Assembly (NCBI GenBank): GCA_001800515.1
Contig: MGVN01000144.1
Coordinates: 30,767-36,165 of the forward strand
From: Elusimicrobia bacterium RIFOXYB2_FULL_49_7
GTDB taxonomy: Bacteria > Fibrobacterota > OXYB2-FULL-49-7
Reading direction: 5' to 3'
DNA: 5,399 bases
Position numbers and translations under genes: made by a program. Shown piece after piece: positions 1-5,399 of this stretch. Positions within the stretch are counted from its first letter, which is position 1; every line of letters starts with the position of its first letter. The notes beneath the pieces are model-generated. The model had not been told where the DNA came from, searched no databases, and saw only the letters and a list, made by a program, of their open reading frames with translations.

Positions 1-165
1 GCAGTCAATATAACGCTTTCCCTCTTCATCATAAATATAGGGGCCCTCCCCTTTTTTGATAAAGGGGGGCTCTCCGGACACGGATTTAAAAGCGCGAACC
101 GGTGAATTAACACCACCGGGGATGACACAACGGGCGCGCTTAAAAAGATCTTTGTTCCTGCTCAT
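1..165 (-). CDS. hemL: Glutamate-1-semialdehyde 2,1-aminomutase, N-terminal part (runs off the window)
   Basis: Only the first 55 codons are in the window; the gene continues beyond position 1. The translation begins [11 protein letters not shown] and contains [12 protein letters not shown] at about residues 15-26, the well-conserved N-terminal signature of HemL. It then has a [16 protein letters not shown] stretch typical of the start of the class III aminotransferase fold. HemL is a cytosolic PLP enzyme that converts glutamate-1-semialdehyde to 5-aminolevulinate, the last step of the C5 route. The catalytic lysine lies beyond the window. The ATG at 165-163 follows the ahbB stop codon by three bases and has AAGGAG (177-172) six bases upstream. 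Another ATG at 169-167 is out of frame with the HemL homology. The gene belongs to the same operon and supplies the precursor used by HemB. Confidence in identity is high despite the short fragment, because the N-terminal motif is distinctive. Confidence 0.95.
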   Translation of the reverse strand, partial: MSRNKDLFKRARCVIPGGVNSPVRAFKSVSGEPPFIKKGEGPYIYDEEGKRYIDC

Positions 166-168
166 GCA

Positions 169-639
169 TTACTCCTTCGGTTGCAGCCATTGGCCGCTCT
201 TTTTAAACTCTTTAGTGCTGAATAAAATCCGGTAGGTTGATAGGGAAAAAGTGACGGCAATCTCCTGTGCCTCTTTTTCCACCTCCGTTCGATCTTTGCC
301 GTGTATCATGGTGTATAGGCGAAAAGGCCAGGCCTCGCTTTTTGAACGAGCGTAACAGTGGCTCACCGTCGGCCGTTTAGCCAATTCGGTACCGATTTCA
401 ACCAGCAACTCTTCCGGCACATCCCAAACCACCATACCATTCCCGAAAAAACCCGCTTTGCGATGGTTTAGAAAAGCGCCGAATTTTCGAATAAATCCCT
501 GATGAGTTAATTGGCGAATTCGTTCTAAAACCTGCTCTTCAGTAAGCCTAAGTTTTTGTCCCAAAACCTGAAAGGGCTTTTCAGTGAGAGGGAGGCCGTT
601 TTGCAGCAAAGACAGGAGTGATTGATCCTTTTCGTCCAT
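169..639 (-). CDS. ahbB: Siroheme decarboxylase subunit AhbB (Lrp/AsnC-like)
   Basis: A 156-residue protein of the AhbA/AhbB/NirD-like family. With AhbA it forms the cytosolic siroheme decarboxylase, which removes two acetate carboxyls from siroheme to give 12,18-didecarboxysiroheme. Residues about 5-50 form an Lrp/AsnC-type helix-turn-helix region (LTEEQVLERIRQLTHQGFIRK). The C-terminal part is an AsnC/RAM-like ferredoxin fold with GNGMVVWDVPEE (67-78), SHCYAR (93-98) and WPFRLYTMIHG (104-114). In my recollection the MVVW, HCY and WP-LYTMIHG motifs mark AhbB rather than AhbA. Despite the DNA-binding-like fold, the family acts as an enzyme. The ATG at 639 lies ten bases after the ahbD-ahbA stop, with only a weak AGG four bases upstream. 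No upstream in-frame start precedes a TGA at 657-655. Its partner AhbA is the C-terminal domain of the preceding gene. An Lrp-type regulator is the alternative, but motifs and context argue against it. Confidence 0.9.
   Translation of the reverse strand: MDEKDQSLLSLLQNGLPLTEKPFQVLGQKLRLTEEQVLERIRQLTHQGFIRKFGAFLNHRKAGFFGNGMVVWDVPEELLVEIGTELAKRPTVSHCYARSKSEAWPFRLYTMIHGKDRTEVEKEAQEIAVTFSLSTYRILFSTKEFKKSGQWLQPKE
172..177 (-). promoter_or_regulatory. Ribosome binding site of hemL
   Basis: AAGGAG on the minus strand, inside the last codons of ahbB and six bases before the ATG at 165. It decides the hemL start over the out-of-frame ATG at 169-167, which is too close to this site and does not lead into HemL sequence. 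Confidence 0.75.
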
Positions 640-649
640 AAGACCTGTT

Positions 650-1117
650 TTATTTCAGACTAAAATTTACATCAATTTTAAACAAATGGGTGGCAGGCAA
701 ATCAAGTACTGTTTCAACACCCGGCTGTTCTCGAACCTCGGTCAATATTTTATTCAGGCGTTTTTTATCGGGTGCCACAATCGTGAACCAGAGATTAAAA
801 CCATCCTCCCGTTCGTAATTATGGGTCACCTCGGTATAATGGTTGACAAAAGCAGCCACCCCTTCAACCCGTTCTTTCTGAACCTTGGCGGCAACCAAAG
901 TTGAGATAGAGCCAATTTTGGCCGAATGAAGGGAAACGCCGATGCGCCGGAGCAGCCCGTTTTCAGACAACCGTTTCATTCGGCTTAAAACCACCTCTTC
1001 GGTGAGTCCGCATTCCTGCGCAACCGCTTCAAAAGGGCGACTCGACACCGGAAAATCGTGCTGAAGACGAGTCAAAAGCTCCCGGTCAATTTCATCCAGT
1101 TCAATTATCTCATTCAT
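650..1117 (-). other. ahbA: AhbA domain of the AhbD-AhbA fusion, with possible internal start
   Basis: This stretch encodes the AhbA-like part, 155 residues counted from Met348 (ATG at 1117-1115) to the stop. That is almost the same length as the free-standing AhbB (156), so a complete subunit is present. The ATG is preceded by a purine run, CCGAAAAAGAAC, which could serve as a weak ribosome binding site. Separate production of AhbA alongside the fusion is therefore possible but not shown. The codons just before it (CAG, AAA, AAG) are each one substitution from a stop, which suggests how a once-separate gene pair could have merged. Confidence 0.7.
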
Positions 1118-2158
1118 GTTCTTTTTCGGCTGATACAGACAATAGGGTTCCTCCCCGAGCACATCGCCCGCCTGTTTAAGCGCACGAGCACGACAGCCCC
1201 CACAGGCATCCAGAAACTCACAGACCCCACATTTCCCTCGATAATCTTTTCGATTGCGAAGCTGATTGAATAATTCACTTTCCTCATATAATTTCTTGAC
1301 ATTAAAACCAGCATCCCGCACATTGCCGCAGGAAATATCCAGAAAACCGCACGGTTGCAATATGCCTTGATGGGAAATAAAGATAAACCCATTACCACCC
1401 AAACAGCCGCGCGAAGCAAGAAGCCGTTTTCGTTTCGGCGTATTTTCTTTGTGTAAAGCGCCCTGTCGTAAAATCCGATTAAAATGGGGGGCGCAAGTGG
1501 GATGCACGTCCAAAGAATCTCCAAAGGCCTTTTCTGCAACCCATGTGAGTGCGGCTTCATGTTCCTCCGGCGAAAGGATTAAATCCGCAATGGCAGCCCC
1601 GCGCCCGGTTGGCACCAAAAAGAAGGGATTAAAAGCCACGGCGCCGGTGGTCTTAGCCAATGCAAGAATAGCCGGCAATTCCTGATGATTCAGCTTTGAA
1701 ACAGTCGTATTAATCTGAAATTCAATGCCTGCTTCCTTAAGGCGTGATAAAGCCGCAAGCGTCTTGTCAAAAGCGCCGGATACACCACGAAAGGCATCGT
1801 GACTTCGGGCCGTAGCCCCATCCAGGCTGATGGAGAGACGCACTATCCCGCTCTCTTTGATTTGACGCACCCCTTCTGCATCAATGAATTGGCCGCAAGG
1901 AGACATCACCACCCGCATTCCTTTTCCCGAGGCATGCAAAGCCAGTTCAAAAATATCAGGCCGAAAAAGAGGCTCGCCGCCGGTTAGAATGAGAATGGGT
2001 TTGGCAAACTCAGCGATTCCGTCAATAAGACACAATCCCTCTTCTGTGGTCAGCTCGTTGTCATAGGCTGCATCCCGTGCAGCGCCCCGACAATGGCGAC
2101 AGGCAAGCGGACAGCGCCGGGTGGTTTCCCAGGCAACCAACTGAAGAGGAGCTATCAC
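650..2158 (-). CDS. ahbD-ahbA: AhbD-AhbA fusion: radical SAM heme b synthase joined to siroheme decarboxylase subunit
   Basis: A 502-residue bifunctional protein. Residues 1 to about 343 are AhbD, a radical SAM enzyme that oxidatively decarboxylates two propionates of Fe-coproporphyrin III to the vinyls of heme b. It has the CX3CX2C cluster motif C16/C20/C23, GGEP at 60-63, SLDG at 111-114, and a SPASM-like cysteine set for an auxiliary cluster (C252, C270, C277, C310, C313, C319, C322, C340). The start LQLVAWETTRRC and the CGGCRAR segment match AhbD rather than AhbC. Residues about 348-502 are an AhbA-like Lrp/AsnC-fold subunit with a helix-turn-helix (about 355-405), VTHNYER (444-450) and FNLWFTI (454-460). 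The domains join in frame through about five residues (QPKKN) with no stop. The start is GTG, and GTGA overlaps the hemB stop. The Shine-Dalgarno is weak (AGAAGAG, nine bases upstream), so coupling to hemB translation is likely. AhbD and AhbA are usually separate proteins, so the fusion is unusual to my knowledge. Confidence 0.9.
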   Translation of the reverse strand: MIAPLQLVAWETTRRCPLACRHCRGAARDAAYDNELTTEEGLCLIDGIAEFAKPILILTGGEPLFRPDIFELALHASGKGMRVVMSPCGQFIDAEGVRQIKESGIVRLSISLDGATARSHDAFRGVSGAFDKTLAALSRLKEAGIEFQINTTVSKLNHQELPAILALAKTTGAVAFNPFFLVPTGRGAAIADLILSPEEHEAALTWVAEKAFGDSLDVHPTCAPHFNRILRQGALHKENTPKRKRLLASRGCLGGNGFIFISHQGILQPCGFLDISCGNVRDAGFNVKKLYEESELFNQLRNRKDYRGKCGVCEFLDACGGCRARALKQAGDVLGEEPYCLYQPKKNMNEIIELDEIDRELLTRLQHDFPVSSRPFEAVAQECGLTEEVVLSRMKRLSENGLLRRIGVSLHSAKIGSISTLVAAKVQKERVEGVAAFVNHYTEVTHNYEREDGFNLWFTIVAPDKKRLNKILTEVREQPGVETVLDLPATHLFKIDVNFSLK

Positions 2159-3141
2159 CGCCGGTTTCTCTTCTGAAGCAGGGTGGCCGCCTCTTTGGCA
2201 AAATAGGTGATGATTCGGTCCGCACCCGCCCGTTTGATGGAAAGCAGGGTTTCCATCATGACGGCCTCTCCATTAATCAGCCCCTTTTCGGCCGCCTCTT
2301 TGATCATGGCATACTCTCCGCTGACATTATAGGCCACGAGCGGCAAAAGGGTCCGGCGACGGACATCGGCAATGACATCCAGATAAGCAAGCGCGGGTTT
2401 GACCATGACCATATCAGCCCCTTCCCGTTCATCGAGCAGCACCTCATGAACCGCTTCACGGCCATTCGCCGGGTCCATCTGATAGCCCTTACGATCCCCA
2501 AAGCGGGGGGTGGAACCGGCTGCTTCACGAAAAGGGCCATAATAAGCAGAGGCAAATTTGGCGGCATAGGATAAAATGGGAAGCGAAGTGAACCCTTCCG
2601 AGTCGAGTGCGCGGCGAATTGCGGCAACCCGGCCATCCATCATGTCCGAAGGCGCTACCATGTCTGCGCCGGCCCGCGCATGGGAAAGGGCCATCCGGCA
2701 GAGCAGTTCGAGAGTGGCATCATTATCCACCTCGGTTCCAAAGAGGACGCCGCAATGGCCATGCGAGGTATATTCGCATAAGCAGACATCCGTGATGACC
2801 GCCATGGCCGGCACCTGTTTCTTGATGGCTCGTACCGCCTGCTGCACCACCCCATTATCCGACACCCCGTCGCTGCCCATTTCATCCTTTTCAGCAGGCA
2901 AACCGAACAGGAGTACAGCCGTCACCTGAAGCTTCAGGAGCGCTTTGCACTCTTGAACCGCCTGATCAACCGAAAGATGAAACTGGCCCGACAAGCTTTT
3001 GATGGGTTTCCGAATCTTTTTACCGGGAACAATAAAAAGCGGAGCAATAAAGTCCTGCGGAGAAAGACGGTTCTCGCGTGTCAGAGCACGCAACGCTTCT
3101 GTACGGCGAAGTCGTCTTTTACGAATAGCTGGAAAAATCAT
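2155..3141 (-). CDS. hemB: Porphobilinogen synthase (delta-aminolevulinic acid dehydratase)
   Basis: A 328-residue cytosolic enzyme of usual family length that condenses two 5-aminolevulinate molecules to porphobilinogen. The two Schiff-base lysines are visible: K195 in SYAAKFASAYYGPFR and K248 in MVMVKPALAYLD. The active-site metal loop DVCLCEYTSHGHCG carries C120, C122 and C130, the zinc-binding type rather than the aspartate-rich magnesium-only type. Other family signatures are the FGLP segment (79-82), RFGDRKGYQMDPAN (213-226) and YNVSGEYAMI (271-280). An open frame runs 44 codons further upstream, but that stretch lies in ahbC and does not resemble HemB. The ATG at 3141 matches the family N-terminus (MIFPAIRKRRLRR), overlaps the ahbC stop as ATGA, and has GGGGAGG four bases upstream. 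HemB links HemL to the uroporphyrinogen-forming enzymes of the same operon. Confidence 0.97.
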   Translation of the reverse strand: MIFPAIRKRRLRRTEALRALTRENRLSPQDFIAPLFIVPGKKIRKPIKSLSGQFHLSVDQAVQECKALLKLQVTAVLLFGLPAEKDEMGSDGVSDNGVVQQAVRAIKKQVPAMAVITDVCLCEYTSHGHCGVLFGTEVDNDATLELLCRMALSHARAGADMVAPSDMMDGRVAAIRRALDSEGFTSLPILSYAAKFASAYYGPFREAAGSTPRFGDRKGYQMDPANGREAVHEVLLDEREGADMVMVKPALAYLDVIADVRRRTLLPLVAYNVSGEYAMIKEAAEKGLINGEAVMMETLLSIKRAGADRIITYFAKEAATLLQKRNRR

Positions 3142-4328
3142 TTTGCCTCCCCGGATATCTCTTGATCCGTCAAATAACAATCGGGCTCTTCTGCCCAGAT
3201 GTCGCCATAAACCGCTTCCGCCCGCACCCGGCAATTGCCGCCGCAGATGTCCAGAAAACGACACGTTGCACACCGGCCCTTGACATACTTCTTCTTGTCC
3301 TTCAGTTTGGACAGGAGCGAATCCGAACCATCGGTCCAGATTTGGCTGAAGGGTTTCTGCAAAACATTTCCAAAAGAGTGGTGGCGCCAGAACTGGTCTG
3401 CATGGACCGAGCCATCCCAGGAGACACAGCCGATACCGTGGCCCGTGCTGTTGCCGCCATTCATGCGCAAGAGTTCCAGTACCCGCTTGGCCCGCTCCGG
3501 GTCTTCGCGCAGCAGACGCAAATAGAGATAGGGGCCGTCCGCATGGTTGTCCACCGTGAGCACTTCGGTTGGAATATTCTTTTTATGAAGTGCCGCCGTT
3601 TCATCGATGATTCGATCCACCACTTGTCGGCTTTCGGACTTGGAGAGCGCATCTTTGCGGAGCGATTCGCCCCGGCCGGCATAGACAAGATGGTAAAAGC
3701 AGATGCGCGGAATGGCTTTTTCCTGAAGCAGTTTGAAAATGTCCGGCACCTGTCGAAAATTGCGTTGAGTCAATGTCAGCCGAAGTCCCACCTTGATACC
3801 CGCCTTGCGACACGCTTCAATGCCGGCCATGGCGCCATCAAAGGCCCCCGCCTTGCCGCGAAAGGCATCATGCAATTCCGGCAGGCCATCGAGACTGATG
3901 CCTGCATACGAAAGTCCCGCCCTTTTCAGTCGACCGGAGGCCTCATCATTGAGAAGTGTCCCATTGGTTGACAGCACGGCCCGCATGCCAAGCGAAACCG
4001 CATATTCAACAAGAGAAAGGGTATCGGGCCGAAGCAAGGGTTCGCCCCCTGAAAAAAGAACCACCGGCACACCAAAGACAGCCAGATCGTCTAACAATGC
4101 CTTGGATTGGTCGTGGGTCATTTCCGCACCACTGCTTTTTTCATCCGAGCGGGAATAGCAGTGAATACAATTCAAGTTGCACCGCTTGGTCACATTATAA
4201 ACCACCACCGGCTTTTTATCGGCTGAAAACTGGAGCAGATGCGAGGGAAGTCTTGCCGAGTGGCTGCCGTAACGAAGCACATCCGAAGGCTCCACGGTCC
4301 TGCAATAGAGTTTTGAAATGCCGGTCAC
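3138..4328 (-). CDS. ahbC: Radical SAM 12,18-didecarboxysiroheme deacetylase AhbC
   Basis: A 396-residue radical SAM protein of the AhbC/NirJ group. AhbC removes the two remaining acetate-derived side chains from 12,18-didecarboxysiroheme, giving Fe-coproporphyrin III, the substrate of AhbD. The N-terminus ISKLYCRTVEPSD followed by RLPSHLLQFSADKKP (26-40) is the characteristic AhbC lead-in. The radical SAM cluster motif is C50/C54/C57 (CNLNCIHC), with SGGEP at 93-97 and SLDG at 145-148. The C-terminal SPASM-like region has C301, then C353-X2-C356-X5-C362-X3-C366 and C384, and the segment VHADQFWRH (308-316) as in NirJ-like enzymes. The start is GTG at 4328, overlapping the cobA-hemD stop as GTGA, with AGGAG five bases upstream. 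NirJ (heme d1 synthesis) is the nearest alternative. The operon has ahbD, no recognisable nir denitrification genes and an AhbC-type N-terminus, so AhbC is preferred. Confidence 0.9.
   Translation of the reverse strand: MTGISKLYCRTVEPSDVLRYGSHSARLPSHLLQFSADKKPVVVYNVTKRCNLNCIHCYSRSDEKSSGAEMTHDQSKALLDDLAVFGVPVVLFSGGEPLLRPDTLSLVEYAVSLGMRAVLSTNGTLLNDEASGRLKRAGLSYAGISLDGLPELHDAFRGKAGAFDGAMAGIEACRKAGIKVGLRLTLTQRNFRQVPDIFKLLQEKAIPRICFYHLVYAGRGESLRKDALSKSESRQVVDRIIDETAALHKKNIPTEVLTVDNHADGPYLYLRLLREDPERAKRVLELLRMNGGNSTGHGIGCVSWDGSVHADQFWRHHSFGNVLQKPFSQIWTDGSDSLLSKLKDKKKYVKGRCATCRFLDICGGNCRVRAEAVYGDIWAEEPDCYLTDQEISGEAK
3146..3152 (-). promoter_or_regulatory. Ribosome binding site of hemB
   Basis: GGGGAGG on the minus strand within the last codons of ahbC, four bases before the hemB ATG at 3141. 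It is the strongest Shine-Dalgarno match in the window and fixes the hemB start, excluding the 44-codon upstream extension of the open frame. Confidence 0.8.
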
Positions 4329-5399
4329 GATTTCTCCTGCACGGAGGGTTGAAACGAATTGACGATAGTCTGCACCAGTCCGGGAATATCACACTGAACC
4401 GCCTCTGCCTTTGGAGATAAGGAAAGCGCACGCAGCGCACCGCTGGTTTCCGGGCCAATGGAATAGGCATGAATGGCTTCTATATGAGCAGCCACAAATT
4501 CTTTGCCCAGAGTTTCAGTGAAGTATTTGACTGTAGAGGAGCTGGTAAAGGTGATGCCGTCAATATGACCGGATTCAATTTCAGTACGGGCCAGTTCTAC
4601 GTCAAATGGGGCAGACAAAGTGCGATAGACAGCCACATCCGACACCTGAGCAGCACCGGCCTGGGTCAATTCTTCGGCCAGCCGGACATCAGCAATATCA
4701 GCACGGGCCAGCAAAAAGCGTTTGCTCTTGATTTGACCGGCTTGACTCAAGGCCTTAAAAAGGGAGTGTGAAGTATAGCGTTCTGGTTTTAAATCGCTCC
4801 TTAAACCGAATTCTTTCAATTTCGCCTCAGTGGCAGATCCAATGGCCCCCATTTTAACAGCAGCCAATGCACGGCTATCGTGGCCTAAAGAAAAAAGCCG
4901 TTCAAAAAAATGGGCCACCCCATTCACACTGGTAAAAAGCAGCCAGTCAAATTCTTTCAAACGAGAAATCGCGCTATCCAACAAATCAAATTTTTCCAAA
5001 GGTAGGCATTGAATGGTCGGCAATTCCAAAACAGAGGCCCCTTTGTCCGACAGGGCGGCCGTCAGGAAAGAAGCCTGGTCGCGGCTGCGGGTCACAATGA
5101 ACCGTTTGCCAAAAAGGGGTTTCTCTTCATACCAATTTAAAAAGGGATGCAGCTCATTCACCTTTCCCACAATGATGAGGCCGGGCGGTTTGATGCCCGC
5201 CTGAGTCGCCTTTTCTGCAATATCCGATAAGGTACCCGACAGAACCCGCTGAATGGGCAAGGTCGCCTGTTCCACAATGGAAACCAACGTTTCGGGAGCA
5301 AGACCGTTTTTCATCAATTCTGCTGCAATGACCGGCAAATTGCGGATGCCCATAAAAAATACCAGGGTTGCACCTGAGGCGGCCAAAGCATCATATCGA
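4325..5399 (-). CDS. cobA-hemD: Uroporphyrinogen III C-methyltransferase / uroporphyrinogen III synthase fusion, 5' end missing
   Basis: The frame is open to the window edge, giving 357 visible residues; the start lies beyond 5399. The first 90 or so residues are the C-terminal part of a CobA/SUMT domain, with ASGATLVFFMGIRNLP, an EQATLPIQRVLSGTL segment and PGLIIVGKV before the domain ends. SUMT uses S-adenosylmethionine to methylate uroporphyrinogen III at C2 and C7, giving precorrin-2. The rest (from about 5116 to the stop) is HemD, beginning at LFGKRFIVTRS, with FTSVNGVAHFF, GITFTSSSTVKYF and the C-terminal SIGPETSGAL stretch. HemD cyclises hydroxymethylbilane to uroporphyrinogen III, so both halves act consecutively. 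The TTG at 5386 is an in-frame codon inside the CobA domain, not a start, because the upstream codons RYDA continue the homology. Such fusions are known in anaerobic bacteria. The gene stops in a GTGA overlap with ahbC. The product branches toward siroheme and cobalamin as well as heme. Confidence 0.93.
   Translation of the reverse strand, partial: RYDALAASGATLVFFMGIRNLPVIAAELMKNGLAPETLVSIVEQATLPIQRVLSGTLSDIAEKATQAGIKPPGLIIVGKVNELHPFLNWYEEKPLFGKRFIVTRSRDQASFLTAALSDKGASVLELPTIQCLPLEKFDLLDSAISRLKEFDWLLFTSVNGVAHFFERLFSLGHDSRALAAVKMGAIGSATEAKLKEFGLRSDLKPERYTSHSLFKALSQAGQIKSKRFLLARADIADVRLAEELTQAGAAQVSDVAVYRTLSAPFDVELARTEIESGHIDGITFTSSSTVKYFTETLGKEFVAAHIEAIHAYSIGPETSGALRALSLSPKAEAVQCDIPGLVQTIVNSFQPSVQEKS
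4334..4338 (-). promoter_or_regulatory. Ribosome binding site of ahbC
   Basis: AGGAG on the minus strand, within the last codons of cobA-hemD, five bases before the GTG at 4328. It supports the GTG start, which otherwise rests on the GTGA overlap and the fit to the AhbC N-terminus. Confidence 0.7.

Noticed and set aside
48..67. A short inverted repeat, CCCCTTT / AAAGGGG with a 6-base loop, resembling a terminator stem.
   Set aside because: It is inside the hemL coding region at a position coding for conserved-looking residues. On the coding strand it is not followed by a run of T, so a terminator role is unsupported.
169..639. Reading the Lrp/AsnC-like protein as a transcription regulator of the operon.
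   Set aside because: The HCY, MVVW and WPFRLYTMIHG motifs and the position next to AhbA and AhbD indicate siroheme decarboxylase. The helix-turn-helix is a family fold feature.
1114..1560. A 148-codon minus-strand open frame overlapping ahbD in another frame.
   Set aside because: It is a frame shadow of the AhbD coding sequence, whose cysteine motifs are intact in the chosen frame.
2077..2574. A 165-codon plus-strand open frame across the hemB/ahbD junction.
   Set aside because: It is antisense to two well-supported genes, its composition is unlike a structured protein, and no family is recognisable.
3142..3273. A 44-codon N-terminal extension of HemB, with the frame open to 3273.
   Set aside because: The extension lies in ahbC and has no HemB similarity. 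The ATG at 3141 has a strong ribosome site and fits the family length.
3162..3971. A 269-codon open frame on the plus strand.
   Set aside because: It lies wholly antisense to ahbC, whose identity is certain from motifs. The translation has no recognisable domain, and the frame is explained by the codon bias of the opposite strand.

Overview
The window is one densely packed minus-strand operon for tetrapyrrole and heme synthesis by the siroheme-dependent (Ahb) route. No plus-strand gene is credible. In transcription order (high to low coordinate) it holds: a 5'-truncated cobA-hemD fusion (uroporphyrinogen III methyltransferase / synthase), ahbC (radical SAM, 12,18-didecarboxysiroheme deacetylase), hemB (porphobilinogen synthase), an ahbD-ahbA fusion (radical SAM heme b synthase joined to a siroheme decarboxylase subunit), ahbB (the other siroheme decarboxylase subunit), and the first 55 codons of hemL (glutamate-1-semialdehyde aminomutase), which runs off the low-coordinate edge.

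The genes are almost seamless. Three junctions are 4-base overlaps (GTGA, ATGA, GTGA), and the other two gaps are 10 and 3 bases. There is no space for an internal promoter or terminator outside coding sequence, so transcription presumably starts upstream of the window (beyond 5399) and continues past position 1 through hemL.

The enzymes cover most of one pathway. HemL makes 5-aminolevulinate by the C5 route and HemB condenses it to porphobilinogen. HemC (not seen) makes hydroxymethylbilane, and HemD closes it to uroporphyrinogen III. CobA methylates this to precorrin-2, and an oxidase/ferrochelatase (not seen) gives siroheme. AhbA/AhbB decarboxylate siroheme to 12,18-didecarboxysiroheme, AhbC turns that into Fe-coproporphyrin III, and AhbD oxidatively decarboxylates it to heme b. 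HemA, HemC and the sirohydrochlorin-forming/chelating steps would have to lie outside the window.

This gene set, with a cobA-hemD fusion and the order ahbC-hemB-ahbD-ahbA-ahbB, fits an anaerobic sulfate-reducing or related bacterium of the Desulfobacterota (former Deltaproteobacteria). That placement is inferred from gene content and recalled synteny, not from a search. The pathway itself is known. The least ordinary feature is the in-frame fusion of AhbD (last step) to AhbA (first committed step after siroheme), made by read-through across a junction of about five residues. I see no mobile element, CRISPR, RNA gene or unknown system.
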